A stretch of 64,000 bases of DNA from Emydura subglobosa (taxonomy: Eukaryota; Chordata; Testudines; Chelidae). The notes below the pieces were generated by a model that worked only from the letters and a program-made list of their open reading frames with translations, was not told the DNA's origin and did no database searches. The translations under genes and the position numbers were made by a program. The stretch lies in NCBI GenBank assembly GCA_007922225.1, contig ML680086.1, positions 4,828,259 through 4,892,258 of the forward strand, in the 5' to 3' direction. Below are positions 44,471 through 56,540 of this stretch, piece by piece (positions within the stretch are counted from its first letter, which is position 1; each line of letters begins with the position of its first letter).

Positions 44471-46500
44471 CGAGTGCAATACTTCTTGTGAGGGCTGAAT
44501 GTACTGAACTCTGGGAATGCAGGCAGGCTGTTGGTTGGCTGGTATAAGTGGGGTGGATCCATGCTGTTTGAGAAGGCTTCCTGAACGTGCGGTCTTTTCT
44601 GCACAGTAGGATGATAGTTTTTTGCAGTTGGTGTTGGGTTCTGTTATGGGCTGTAGAAATTCAGGATTGATAAAGTTATTTAGCACCTTGGATGGCTTCT
44701 TGGGGTAGGATCTGGCATTTTCAAGTGAGGCCAATAGGCCTCTAATAATCTCAGCATAGGCTTGGAGAAATTCTTCATGTTGAGTTAAAAAACCTAGCCT
44801 TGACCACTTGTAGTTATTACAGATTTCACCACTCTACTCACAAGACCTTCCCTATGAAACCTGCTAAAAAACCAGTGCTTTGTGCTTCACATTTTCAGTT
44901 CACCTCCTGTAAGCCATACGAATATGATGCCTTCTCTGAAGAAGAGATATTTACAGTCAGACTACAAACCAAAAGCCTGTATAAAAACAGACGGAGAAGA
45001 CAGAAAATGGCAAAATCCAGAGCTGGTCTTTCTACATTTACATGTCTCAGGGATAGGCTGCTGATAGAAAGAAACACTGAGCAAAAGCCAACAACTGAAC
45101 GGCACCGTTCCCTCTAATTTTTCCTCTCTCTCTCTCTCTTTTTTTTTTTTTTTTTAAATTGAGTGACCTACCAATTCCCCCAAGTACTACATTTTTGTCC
45201 TCAGGCAAGTTTTTTAAAAAAGTGAGGGGCACGCGCGTTGGGGGATGTCAGGTATGCAGCGGGTGTGCGCTGAGAGGTGTGGAGTGTGCAGAGTGGCTCC
45301 TTCACAGTATCACACACTAATCCCTGTCCCACTATTTGCAGAGTCACAGAGGAAGGTGATTTGCTGTGCAGCTGCCGCCTTAGGAGCCCTATCAGGAGTC
45401 TGTGTGGGAGAGGACAGGTATCAGACCACATCTTCCCCGGATCAGTGGTTTCAGTCCCCCTGCCCTGACTGGGTGCTCCTAGGAAGGGGCTTGGCTGCAG
45501 CTCTCTTCTCACCACACCCCTGAAAACCAATTGTTGGGGGATGGGAGGAGTTCCCTGTCTGTGAGCAGCTCCAGAGCAGCCACTGACCCAGCCAGCACCA
45601 CAGAGCCTGGCTGGGACCCCCACCTGAGCTCTCACACAAGGCACATCGCTGAGCACGTCTCTGAGACTGGAAACACTTTCATTTGCTCCCCCATAGCAAG
45701 GAGCTGGGGCATTCACACTACGTCACGAGGGGGGAGGGGAATGAGCAGAGCAGGTTCTTAAAGGGCCACACCACATCCCTGCGGGGGCCCCCCCTCCCCA
45801 CAGGAGACATGAGCAGCATGGTTTCTGACCAGCACCATATATACAAGATTGCTGCTCAGCCATGCAGGTTACAGGGACTACTGCTGGATGGAGCGATGAA
45901 GGGAACAATGCAGCAAGGGAAAGCTGGCAGCACGGTAGGGGCAGAGTTAAGGTGATCTGAACGACCAAATGCACGTTTCTATATTTTCAACTGTTCATGG
46001 TTTTAAACTCATGCTGATTTTTTAATTCTTTTGTTTACTATGTAACTACAACGTTATTTTACCCTTAATTATTGTTCTCAGATTTAATTCTAGTTTACCA
46101 GATTTCTTTTAAAATTCATGTTACAACCTGGCCCAGTATCCCTCTGTAGAGTCACCAGTCCATTGCGAGTAGATTCAGTCAGTGGGGATCACATGCATAC
46201 AAGCCAGCTGGGTCTGAGTAGTGGCTAGTCACACTTTCTAGCTCTAGACCCCTCCAGCGCATCCCCAGGTTCAGATCTGAGTCTGGACACCTTTCCTTCC
46301 TTGGGACGCCTTCATGCAGCCACCCTAGGCACTAAAATCAGTGTCTGAGGCTTTCCAACTGACTCATGCACTCCCAAAGCTCCATTCAGGCTGCGGGCAC
46401 TCTGGGATTCTAGCTTAACCTTTTCAGGGAAAACATGGCAAGAAAGTAAAGAACACAGGCTTAGCAAATGAATTTCATAACCACAGAGACGTTACTGTTG
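44471..46500. other. Noncoding, with microsatellite
   Basis: A (CT)n followed by a T-run lies at 45122-45158. GC-richer sequence from 45230 to 45800 holds a 171-codon minus frame and + frames, none with recognised domains or splice sites. The short block aacggcaccgttccctctaa at 45097 looks like a fragment of a dispersed repeat. Confidence 0.45.
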
Positions 46501-46582
46501 AAGCATTTGAGTTACAGATCTTCTGTGTTATACAGGAGGTCAGAGATGATCAAAGTGGTCCATTCTGGCTGTGAAATCTATG
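46500..46582 (+). mobile_element. CR1 LINE 3' tail
   Basis: tacaggaggtcagagatgat, then caaagtggtccattctggct and gtgaaatctatga, is the 3' terminus of the CR1 subfamily also present at 48.5 kb (aggaggtcagactagatgat). Very short copy. Confidence 0.7.
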
Positions 46583-47819
46583 AAAACAACAGAAGTCCTG
46601 CGATGCTCCCTCCTCAAGTCTGATCTCAGCCCTTCTGAGAGTCCACTATTTGTCCTGGTTTCGAGCTGGGTAAGGTCCCTTTCATCCCCTCTCTCTGGCA
46701 AGTCCTTGTATGTGGTGATGGTCTGCCCTAATGCACCAAGCAAAACACTGCTTTTAAGAAGGGTCTCTCCTCTATGCACATGCTCCAACACTGCCCTTTC
46801 CTCCACACACACCCCCTCTTGTTATGCATGCCCCACCTGCTGGCCCTTGTATAGAAAACCCTTTGACCTCTGGGGGGCTCCAGCCTGAGATCTTGATGGC
46901 TCTCAGTGGTAGTCCTTAGACTGGTGTCTGAGCTGGGCACTGTCTGGAATGCAGTACTATATAGGCTGCCCACAGATACAGGTAGGTTCGTGTTCAACAC
47001 AATGCAAAGTGAAGTTCATAATTTGACAGCTGTATCCAGCCTGTCACAATTAGTACAATCAGCTTGAGGAGTTGTAATAAAGACAAAATCATTTCCATTA
47101 GAGAGAAAATATTGTAAATTGAAAGAAAAAGCTATTCCACTCAGGTGAAATTCATTCTGATCTTCTATAATTGGGAAACAGAACTTGTCAAGACGGAGGA
47201 CTGATATAGTAAATATATTCATACACAGCATTTCTGAGAGAGCTTCACAGTGTGCATCTCATTAGCACATGGCACATTGTTTAACTGCTTCTCTCAAAGA
47301 GAAAAGATATAGTAACACAAAACAGAGCAAAGAGGCAACTCCGACCAAAACTAAGGAACAGGAAGGAGCTGAGACTGAAATTCTATGGGGTGCCAGGAAT
47401 ACCCCAACACTAGGGGATCCAGTTACTGTAAATATGTTCAGGGCTTGTTAAAGTTTACATGAGTGTTCCTTTCCTGTTCTCAAAACTACAGTTGAGCCAC
47501 TCACTCTGTAAAGTGAGTTTTGATGCCTGCTTCTCTGGTGAGATTCTGGATTAAGTGGAGCTCTGAGAGGTTTTAATTCATTCCCTTTCAGCACCTAGAA
47601 AGAATAGATTACAAATTATTAATACTTAATTTCAGTAGGCAGGAGACCAGATAGTCCTCAATATGAGAACAGAAGTTTGGAAAATAAACCACCTCCATTT
47701 GCAAACCATAAGTGATCCCTGCAGATCCACAGAAATCACCAAGTTCTGATTTACAGGGGATTTGTACAGATCTGAACAAATGAGCTTTCTGACCTGAATG
47801 CAGAAGCAGATGCCTGATC
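46583..47819. other. Noncoding, no feature seen
   Basis: Open frames on both strands at 46540-47000 overlap each other and have no recognisable content. Confidence 0.5.
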
Positions 47820-48562
47820 AAAGCCTCCTACCCTGAGGCTGAGGGGAGCTATCATTGCAGTCTATAAACACATCAAAGGGATAAATACCAGGGAAGGAGA
47901 GAAGTCATTTAAGTTAAGCCCCAATGTGGACACAAGAACAAATGGACAAACTGGCCATCAACAAGTTTAGGTTTGAAATTAGGCAAAGGTTTCTAAACAT
48001 CAGAGGAGTGAAGTTCTGGAACAGCCTTTCAAAAGGGGGAGGGGGGGGGCAAAAAACCTAACTGGCTTAAAGACTGAGCTTGATACGTTTATAGAGGAGA
48101 TGGTATGATGAGACCGCCTACAATGGCACGTAGCCGATCAGTGACTGATAGTAGCAAATATCCCCAATGGCCAGAGATGGGACACTAGATGGGGAGGCTC
48201 TGAGTTACTACAGAGAATTCTTTCCTAGGTGTCTGGCTGGGGGAGTCTTGCCCACATGCTCAGGGTCTAAGCGATTGTCAGATTTGGGGTCGGGAAGGAA
48301 TTTTCCACCAGGGTCTTTTCGCCTTTCTCTGAAGCATAGGGTACAGGTCACTTGCAGGTTTAAACTAGTATAAATGGTGGATCCTCTGTAACTTGAAAGT
48401 CTTTAAATCATGATTTGATGACTTCAGTAACTCAGCCAGAGATTAGGATTCTGTTTTAGGAATGGATGGGTGGTGAGGTTCTGTGGCCTGCAATATGCAG
48501 GAGGTCAGACTAGATGATCATGATAGTCCCTTCTGATCTTAAAGTCTATTGGTCTATGAGCC
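47820..48562 (+). mobile_element. CR1 LINE, older subfamily, 3' end
   Basis: It begins in the ORF2 C-terminus (gaggctgaggggagctatca) and reads on through ttgaaattaggcaaaggttt and ttctggaacagcctttcaaa to a long 3' UTR. It ends aaagtctattggtctatgag. The TCTATGGTCTATG tail and the 3' UTR mark a different, older subfamily from the copies at 10.8 and 41.0 kb. Dead. Confidence 0.88.
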
Positions 48563-49699
48563 TCTAAAGACTCCAGAATAGTCCTTTGTTTCTTTGTTTT
48601 AAAATTAAGACAAGAAAACAAGATAGATACTTCACATGAAAGGTGTGAAATGGAGCAGATACTCATCTGTCTGCAGCTTTTTGCGAGGCAGATATTCATA
48701 GATCACCACAGCAGATTTAACTTTAACTTGCTTGTTCCGTTCTGGACTATTCTCAATAATGGAAAGGGGCCCTTAGTCCTGAGAACTCATCTCAGAGAGT
48801 TGGTTATTTCTCCGGGAGGTCACTGGAATTAGAGGCTCAGCCAGAGGAGGCTACATGTGGCCCCCTGCAAAGGAAAGGCTTGCGGTGCTAGCAGTAGGCT
48901 CCCACAGCTCAGTGTTGCATCTCCCGTCCCTGGTAAGGAAATGTCTCCACCAGCTATGCAAAACACAGGGAAAGGCCTGCCCAGCATAACAACCTCCAAT
49001 ACCAAGATGCAGTCCAAGGTGAGGCTCTCCACTGGCTAGGCCCTGACTAGCCCAGGGACCAGCTCTTTCTTCATGGGCCAACACAACAGCTATGAACAGC
49101 AGGAACCCTTAAGACAAAAAGCCAGAACGACACTTCCAGGGAGCATGGCTTTTTCAGCAGCAGGTCCTTGACTGTAGAACTCCATTCCACTACAAATTAG
49201 GACAAGCACAGATTTTACAGATGGTCACAGATTACCACAGCCTCATCTCTGCACAAACCTTTCCACAAAACCTCAATGAGGATGGCTCAGTATTACTTAT
49301 CTGTAGAGAAGCAATCAAATACTGTTGTGAATATTATACTCTTGAAACATCCTACAGACACAAGAAGTTCCCCCTCAGGCAGAGATTGGGCCTGGAAATT
49401 TAGAGCAAAATTTAGTTTGGCAGAGATGCACGATGGAGGCTGTGCCTCAGGTGGCAAAATAGGACACTCCTGTTTAGATCTGTGATGGGGTGTCCATCCC
49501 ACAAAGAGCTGGAAGGGGTTAAGGTGGCCAGGTAGGTCTATTAACTCCACAGTATCAGTATAAAAACTTTTAAAATTGTGTATTAAAGCTTATATAATTT
49601 TGACTACTGACCAGATTAATTGTTAGAGTGTAAAATGGTCATTTGCTAAGAGAACTTTCCACAATTCTGAAACAGCATGTTGTACATTACCAGGTTGAT
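48563..49699. other. Noncoding, no feature seen
   Basis: Small open frames only. No repeat termini recognised. Confidence 0.5.
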
Positions 49700-49822
49700 G
49701 AGTTCCAGAGGGGTAGCCATGTTAGTTTGTTTTTAGCAAAACAGCAAGAGTTCTGTGGCATCTTAAAGATTAACAAATTTATTTGGGCATAAGTTTTTGT
49801 GGGCAGAAACCCACTTCATCAG
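49700..49822 (-). repeat. Reptile interspersed repeat, copy 2
   Basis: gttccagaggggtagccatg, then gcaagagttctgtggcatct, then taaagattaacaaatttatt and gcagaaacccacttcatcag. It is the reverse-complement relative of 8331-8422 and lies at the 3' edge of the hAT-type gene described next. Confidence 0.8.
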
Positions 49823-49830
49823 CTGTTTCT

Positions 49831-51100
49831 TTAATGTGCATCTGTCATCTTGCCAGATATCTTTGTAAGATGGAAATGATCTCTCCAGTCAGCACTGTTA
49901 ACGGGCAGCGATAAACACCTCAGAGCTATTATGGCCAAACTTGGAAAGCGATCTTTTAAGTTGCACCAAAATTCCCCAGTGTCAAGGCACCTCATTTCGG
50001 AAACTGCACTGCTGTAGCTACGAAACTCAGCTTTTGCCAATGCATTGTCTTCAAAACATGGAAATAGATTTAGTGATGCAAGGTCTGAAAGTTGGGTTTG
50101 ATTGGAATTAAATACTCGCAGGCTTTCAAAAATCTGTCAGCAAGCTGACAATGCCATTCAGAACCAGTCACGTAGGCTTCAATTTTATCTCTATTTTTCG
50201 ATAAATCTCTTAGCTAACAGGTTGAGTCGTACCACTGAAGGACTTTGCCCAATTGGCCAAATCATTTGCCACCTTATCTAATCTGATTTCTGGTTTTTTC
50301 ATAAGCAGTGAGAGTTGCTATTATTCTTGGGGCAAATGGTTCTATTGCTGCAATATCTGCTTTTATTTTCATTGATTTACCTAAAGTAGCCACATCTTCA
50401 ATAGATAAACTACAGCTTTGCTCCCACTCCTCCTCCACCTCAAAAAAAAAAAAAAAAAATCCACATAATCCTGCAGGTGGCTGGCCTGAAAATGGTCAGC
50501 TTCAAACCAGCTGTTCCACCATGTGATTCCACTTTCCTTTTTTCCTGCAATGATTGACGGAACCATGTTTTGTGGACAGGGCAGGCAGTGAATGCGTGTT
50601 TTATGGCAATGATAAGTTCATTTATTTTCCAAATGTTTTCCTCCAGTTATCACCCACTATGTTGAAAAGACGTGTAGTGCACATTACGTGCACTGCATTC
50701 AGAAAAAAGCGTTTTGAGATTCATTCCCAGGTTTTTTTTATGCATGCAGCATTGTTAGTGACAAGCAGTGACTATCAAAAGGAATTCCATATTTCTGAAC
50801 TGTTTCCACCACTGTGTGACGCAGAGTTTTAAAGTTAACAGTCGCCAAACAGACACACTATTAGCGAAGACTTTAATTCCAAACTATCTTCCCCTAGTCG
50901 GCTTGAAATGTCCACAAAAGACACACAGGGCACTGTGAGGATATTCATTATGTAGCACCCTGCAGCATCAATAGTTTCGTCTGGTATGAGACTAATTCTA
51001 AAACACTGATTCAGCAGTTCTTTCAGGTAATTTACATCTCTTTCAAAAAGCTTTGGTAAGTATGTTTTTCGGAGGTGACCGGAGGTAGGTATAATGCACA
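49831..51100 (-). pseudogene. hAT-like transposase, C-terminal part
   Basis: Minus-strand pieces, in order, are IIPTSGHLRKTYLPKLFERD then VNYLKELLNQCF (51100-50835), VMCTTRLFNIVGDNWRKTFG and IIAGKKESG (about 50690-50500), and the C-terminal AEFRSYSSAVSEMRCLDTGE, then FWCNLKDRFPSLAIIALRCL, then SLPVNSADWRDHF (50040-49831). FW...FP.LA..A...L..P..SA is the hAT C-terminal dimerisation motif. The first piece resembles CGGBP1 (IPKSDQLRRAYLPDGYENE), itself a hAT-derived protein. Stops and shifts abound. The N-terminal part lies at 57945-58334, on the far side of the DIRS. Confidence 0.75.
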
Positions 51101-51290
51101 TTCTCCTTCAAGTGATTGCTCATGTCCATTCCAATATAGGTGAGAGCATGTTGGCATGCATGGTTCCTGGAACTTTTTTCCCTTAGCAGACCCCGTAGGG
51201 TCAGCTCTGGTGCCCCCTGGAACCCCGCGCGGATACCGCGGTATATGAGGCACTGCCGACCCTACGGCCCCTCAGTTCTTTCTTTCTGCC
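51101..51290 (+). repeat. DIRS left terminal inverted repeat
   Basis: Blocks gctcatgtccattccaatat, agcagaccccgtagggt, ggtgccccctggaacccc, tatatgaggcactgccgacc and tttctttctgcc recur in reverse complement and order at 57738-57893. The outermost ttctccttcaagtgattgct is unique to this side and matches the internal region instead. Confidence 0.92.
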
Positions 51291-51431
51291 CATGATGGTT
51301 GCTGGAACCAGAACTTGCTTTTCTACAAGTACTATTCCCCTTCTTTGAACTCTGTTATTCGAAGTACTTTAGTTAGTTTTAAGTAGTTGTTAAGTAGTGT
51401 AGTTAGATAAGAAGTCCCTGTGGGACTTACA

Positions 51432-54400
51432 ATGGCCGGGCCGTGCCCCGGCCGCCTGGATTTAAGCCGCCTCCACGATTGATACCTTAAGTGCCTGGGG
51501 ATGTGGAGACAAAAATCACATAGTGGCGTCTGCAGCGCCACGTGCACCGCCCCCCCACACGGATAAAAAGGCAGCCTAGGGAGGGTTGACTCAGCAGCAC
51601 GAGCCGCACGTACCTGTCTCCTTATAAGGGGATGAAGCGACCTCACCTGCTGGTGCGTGGTCAGCAACTGCCCGGGAAAATTGTAATCACCTGGTTGGCT
51701 GGTCCATACCTGCCCAGGAAATCATGAGCACCTGGTTGGCTAAACTCCAAGCCATGACCTTAGAAGGTCATGCAGTAAATAGCAACCAATGGGGCTTAGC
51801 CTCTGCTGACTGCGGGAAACTATAAAAGTTCAAACCCAGGTAGCAGAGAGCAGAGAGAAATTGAATCTACTCGGCACCCCGTGTATCTCCTGGTTGTGGC
51901 GGTTCAGCGGGCTGACATCTTTCCCAGCCTGCTTCTCTGCGAACTGATCCCTCAAAGTGGCTCTTTCCCGTCTGCAGTATCTAAAGCAAACGGCAACTGA
52001 ATTTGGCCAACATGGTATACCTGTATATAATGTTTGTGAATATGGATTAACTGTTTTCTGTTGTGTTTGTCTTGTAACTTTTTTGGGGAACTCCAAAACC
52101 GGACACCGTAGTGTGTCACTCTGGCAGCCATGCGTTGATCCGGAGAGATCACGAAATGCTAAAGTCTTGGGTGGCGCATTTTGTCCTTTTGCGCACGGAG
52201 TTCTCCTGCCCTTTGCTATCACTGTTTGCTGTGCAATTGCTTGCTGTGGAACTGTTTATTATAGAAACAGAACTGTTTATTATAAGGATAGAATTGTTTA
52301 TTACAAAATAAAGGGTTTATTGATTAAGCAAACCCCTAGAATCATCACTGTCTCGCCGACCTCCCGTATCCCAAACTGAACCTATCAGAGTTTTTCTCTC
52401 CGTTTCCACAGGGGGAAGAGCAGGAAAGACAAGTGTAAGATATGCAGGGCTTTTAAACTGCGGACTCAGAAGGACAGAGAGATCAGGTTAAAAGCCTTGC
52501 TTATGGAGGTAGCACACCGCCCAGCATCTGAGCCGTACCGCTCCACCTCGGCACCAAGTGTTACCTTGGTGCAGGGTGAACCGCAGGCACCGAGCTCGAC
52601 TCGGCACTGAGCCACATCCCCAGTGTTGAAGAAGATGAGACAGAGCGCAGAGCATGGACACTCCCCTGAGCTGTCGGTACAGGCATGGTCGAGGCGGAGA
52701 TGCACCAGCCATGGCCTATCGAGTCTTCTCCGGTACCTGCATCTCCGAGCAGGCACCGGACTCATGGGAGTGGGAAAGTGCTCCTGCCGACACCGTCAAC
52801 ACTGGAGGATTTTCAGGCGGCAAGAGCCTTGTTGGCCTGCCTACGCCACCTCCGCCCGCCCCCTCCGCCGAGGGACAAGGAGCCGGTGTCCCGGGGCAAG
52901 CCCACATTGGATCCCCCCGAAGGGCGGTGGAGATCCCCACTACAGGGAGGAAGATCTCCCGCCAGACGGCCACCAGGGGTAGAGCAAGGACGCTCTCCCA
53001 GCAGTTGCTCCAGGTTGGTGTCGTCGAGCCGACCTGCACTAGCATGGGACGTGGAGACTCCCTCTCAGTGCCAACGTCAATCCCCGGCACTGGAGGCAGC
53101 ACATGCCAGGAGGCGGCACCGGTCGAGGTCCGCCAGGCAGCGCCTGGACAGCTCCAGTTCCCAATCCCCAGCACCGAGGATTTCGCACCACGCAGTCCCG
53201 GATGTGGAACTCGGTCACCGGAGTAAGGCTCAGCACCGCGGAGTTCGGAGCGGCGCTGGTCTCAATTACCAAGGGGCAAGCAGTGCCGCAAGTCCTCAGT
53301 ACCAAGGCTCCAGTACTGAGAGCCCTTCGGATCACCCCTCCGTCCACTGGCCACTCACGGCGACAGAGGCAATCCTCGTCGAGCTCCATGTCGGAGGCGG
53401 CGAGAAGATGGTCCCTGGCACAACACGACACCTGGGACCAAGGACAGCCAAGGCACTGCTAGTTTAGTGGCTTGGGGTCCCGCAGGGGGGACAGTCATCG
53501 GGACAGCCGACGCCCCCACAAGGCGTCACAGCAGGTGGCATTGTCAGCCCCAGTTTGGCCCCAGATGGGGGTATCCAGATGGGACCAGGGCCCCAATCCA
53601 CCCTGTCAGCAGGGGTGCAGTCCGTGCCCCCAACATGGGAGAAGGCCCATAGACATCGCTCCTGGGACGAGGAGTCGGACCCCACGGAGGGCCCCTCTAT
53701 GGTCCCTTCGGCAGGCAGGGGAGCACCCACAAGACATCCCTAGGCAATCCTCTTCCCCCTCCCTGGATGAGACAGTCTCACAGGACTACATGGCGCCATT
53801 GGAGGGTTTCAGGGTGCACCAGGAGCTGCTCAAGAGGGTGGCCCCAACTTGGGGCTGGAGGTCAAGGAGTTAGTGGAGGCCGTCGATACCCTCTTCAATG
53901 TGCTGACAGCAGCTGCCCCAGCGACAGTGCCCCACCAGTCCATGATAGGGTCCTTGAAATTGTTAAGCCCTGTGGCAAACCCTTTCCTCGGTCACCCCTA
54001 CGTCGGAGGTGGCTGAGAAAAACGTACTATGTCTGGCTGAAGGGTTCGAGTATCCGTTCACTCACTCAGCCCCAGGAAGCCTGGTGGTGGACACAGCCAA
54101 CTAGCGGGAAAGGCAAGGTCAGCCTGGTTCCATTCCTGAGAACAAAGACAACAAAAAGTTATGGATTTGTTTGGGAGAAAAATTTATTCCACAGAAGCCC
54201 TGCAGTTCAGGATTGCTAACCATCAGGCCCGCCTGGGGAGATATAATTTTAGTTTGTGGGACTCCCTCAAGCAGTTTGCTGAGGCCCTGCCCCAGGACTA
54301 GGCCGCAGACTTCACCACCATCCTGGATGAAGGAATCACGGTGGGTAGGGCAGCGCTCCAAACGTCCAGTGACGTTGCTGAATCGGCGGGTAGGGCTATA

Positions 54401-54760
54401 GCCTCTACCATTTCCTTGAGGAGATGATTGTGGCTGCAACCCTGAGGCCTGTCCCAGGAGGTGCAGCAATCAATCCAGGACCTCCCCTTCAATGGGTCGG
54501 CCCTCTTCTCCAATCAGACCGATGCGAAGCTGCACGGTCTGAAGGACTCCAGGGACATGCTTTGCTTCCTGGGCCTGTACATGCCCCAGGCTTCCAGGAG
54601 CCAGTCACAGCCCCAGGCGCAGCAGCAACCAGGCCTCCACGTAGGCCCTTTCAACCCTACAGAAATAGGGAAAGAAATAGGGGGTTTAGAAGACAGCCCC
54701 CCAGCTCATCCTCAGCCCCCCAGCAGGGGCCCCCCAGGGGATCGGGCAATCATAGGAGAC
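51432..54760 (+). pseudogene. DIRS gag, split by a solo LTR
   Basis: An ATG at 51432 opens MAGPCPGRLDLSRLHD, then a TGA and YLKCLG. The remainder resumes after the 909-bp LTR at about 52412 with GKSRKDKCKICRAFKLRTQK, then DREIRLKALLMEV. Long open segments follow (52685-53467, 52654-53226, 53472-53873) in changing frames, rich in Pro, Ser and Arg, as DIRS gag proteins are. The C-terminal part near 54461-54600 reads QDLPFNGSALFSNQTD then AKLHGLKDSRDML, matching the DIRS piece at 15.5 kb. Gag forms the particle in which reverse transcription occurs. No intact frame remains. Confidence 0.78.
51502..52410 (+). mobile_element. Solo LTR inside DIRS gag (909 bp)
   Basis: Termini tgtggagacaa and ccgtttccaca form an inverted TGTGGA...TCCACA pair. 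gggga (51497-51501) and ggggg (52411-52415) flank it, a 5-bp duplication with one change. It has a ccaat box (51786-51790), a TATA box (tataaaag, 51821-51828) and a polyadenylation signal (aataaa, 52307-52312), all on the + strand. Removing it joins KCLG to the KDKCK part of gag, which confirms the insertion site. Only LTR sequence remains. Confidence 0.85.
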
Positions 54761-55530
54761 AGTTTTGATGGTGTGCCCGAGGGTGACGCCCCTACTTCTC
54801 TCCTGGACTCGCCCTACCCCATCCCGAACAGGTTAAGGGCATTCTATCCCGATTGGGCAAAGATTACATCGGACCGTTGGGTACTCGGGATAGTCTCTGG
54901 AGGCTACACCACTACCACCCCAACAACCCCCCACCTCCATCGCTCTTCAGGGACCCCTCTCATGAGCAACTCCTCTTGCAGGACATGGACACCCTCCTCA
55001 ACACAGGAGCAGTGGTTATGGTTCCTCAAGGCAGAAGGGGGAAGGGATTCTATTCGAGGTTCTTCCTTATCCAAGGCAAAAGGGGGTCTGAGACTCATAT
55101 TAGACCTGTGTCATGTGAACAAATATGTCTAACGACTCGGGTTTCGCAGGGTTTCCCTAGCCTCCATAATCCCTTCCCAGGATCCAGGAGACTGGTATGC
55201 AGCCCTCGATCTCAAGGATGCATACTTTCATGGGTCCATTCTCCCCAGCCACAGGCGCTTCCTCTGCTTCACAGTGGCTGGCTCCCACTACCAATTTACA
55301 GCCCTGCCCTTTGGCCTATCTTCGTCTCCAAGGGTGTTCACCACATGCAGTCCAGGTTCCAAGTGCAGGGGAGCGTGACCCTCACTTGTTCCATGTGCAG
55401 CAGGCTGGGACTCCTCAGAAACAAGAAGAAGTCTATACTAACCCCAGTGGAACGCATAGAACCCATTGGGGTCACCCTGGACGCTTCCCAGGCCACAGCC
55501 TTCCTGCCTCAGCCATGTTTCGAGGCGATG
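54760..55530 (+). pseudogene. DIRS reverse transcriptase, YxDD region deleted
   Basis: The pieces in order are PPSLFRDPSHEQLLLQDMD, then GKGFYSRFFLI with its shifted continuation GGLRLILDLCHVNKYV, then DWYAALDLKDAYFHGSI (motif A Asp retained) and ALPFGLSSSPRVFT. In other DIRS elements the YLDD box follows shortly after PRVFT. Here the sequence jumps (about 55345) straight to QVQGSVTLTCSMCSRLGLL, then RNKKKSILTPVERIE, which lies after YLDD in the family. So the catalytic aspartate pair is gone and this copy cannot reverse-transcribe. Two or more frameshifts also occur. Confidence 0.85.
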
Positions 55531-56540
55531 GTCTCATCATCTCTCAGCTACACTGATGCCTCACGACAACAGCCAGGCACCGCCACGAGCTGTTAGGCCA
55601 TATGGTGGCCTCCACATAGTGGTTGGCCTCCATGTATGTGCCGAGCAAACACTCACTGAATTGGGTGGTCACAATCCCCCCGCCCGTTCTAGCCTCCCGA
55701 GATTGGTGGAGATCTCCCAGGGCAGTGTTGAAGGGCGTTCCATTCAGGGAACCGGTCCTGTCGGTCACCCTACTCTCCAATGCCTCGGATGTGGGATGAG
55801 GAGCCCACATCAGTGCCAACCTGAGCACTCAGAGGTTCTGGTCAGGGGAGGACAGGCGCCTGCATATCAGCGTGAAGGAGCTGAGGGCTATTAGCCTAGC
55901 ATACAGGGTGTTCCTCCGATTCCTGACAGGCAGAGTAGTGCAGGTGCTGACGGACAACACCGCAGCTATGTTTTATATAAACAGGCAAGGAGGGGCGCGT
56001 TCCTTGACTCTCTGCAAGGAAGCTACCCGTCTGTGAGACTTTGCCATGAGGCACAACTTTCACTTGACTGCCTCTCACCTCCCGGGAGTGAGAAACGATG
56101 AGGCGGATGGCCTCAGCAAGTCCTTCTACCCCACCATGACTGGTTGCGGCACCCGGAGGGAGTGACTATGATCCTCCAGAAGTGGGGTGTTCCCCAACTG
56201 GACCTATTTGCATCGGCCTGGAATGCGAAGTGCCCGAGGTCCTGCTCGCTTCGGGCTCACGAGACCGGGTTGATTTCCGACGCATTCCTCACCGACTGGG
56301 CGGGGACCCTCATGTACGCGTTCCCGCCCATTCCACTCCTGCCCAAGGTCCTACTGGAAATAAAGAGGGACAGGGAAGACGTCATACTCATCACTCCGGT
56401 CTGGCCGAGACAGCACTGGTTCAGCATGCTACTGGACCTCTCGATTGCCCCACTCATGGAGCTCCTCAGGCAGAACGACTTTTTCTCCCAGGATCATGGT
56501 CGCCTGTCACACCCAGACCTGGACTCCCTGCACCTCACGG
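55530..56540 (+). pseudogene. DIRS RNase H domain
   Basis: The stretch around 55945-56130 encodes VQVLTDNTAAMFYINRQGG then ARSLTLCKEATRL, a stop, and AMRHNFHLTASHLPGVRNDE then ADGLSKSF. TDNTAA holds the second metal-binding Asp of RNase H, and HLPGVRNDEADGLS is the conserved C-terminal His/Asp region. The domain removes the RNA template after cDNA synthesis. Stops and frame changes show it is dead. Confidence 0.85.

Noticed and set aside
45201..45716. 171-codon minus-strand frame
   Set aside because: Overlaps + strand frames of similar length, begins and ends in repeat-like sequence and resembles no known protein.
52685..53467. 260-codon frame as a novel host gene
   Set aside because: It lies between the DIRS gag start and RT, downstream of KDKCKICRAFKLR, and is a shifted part of the retrotransposon gag.
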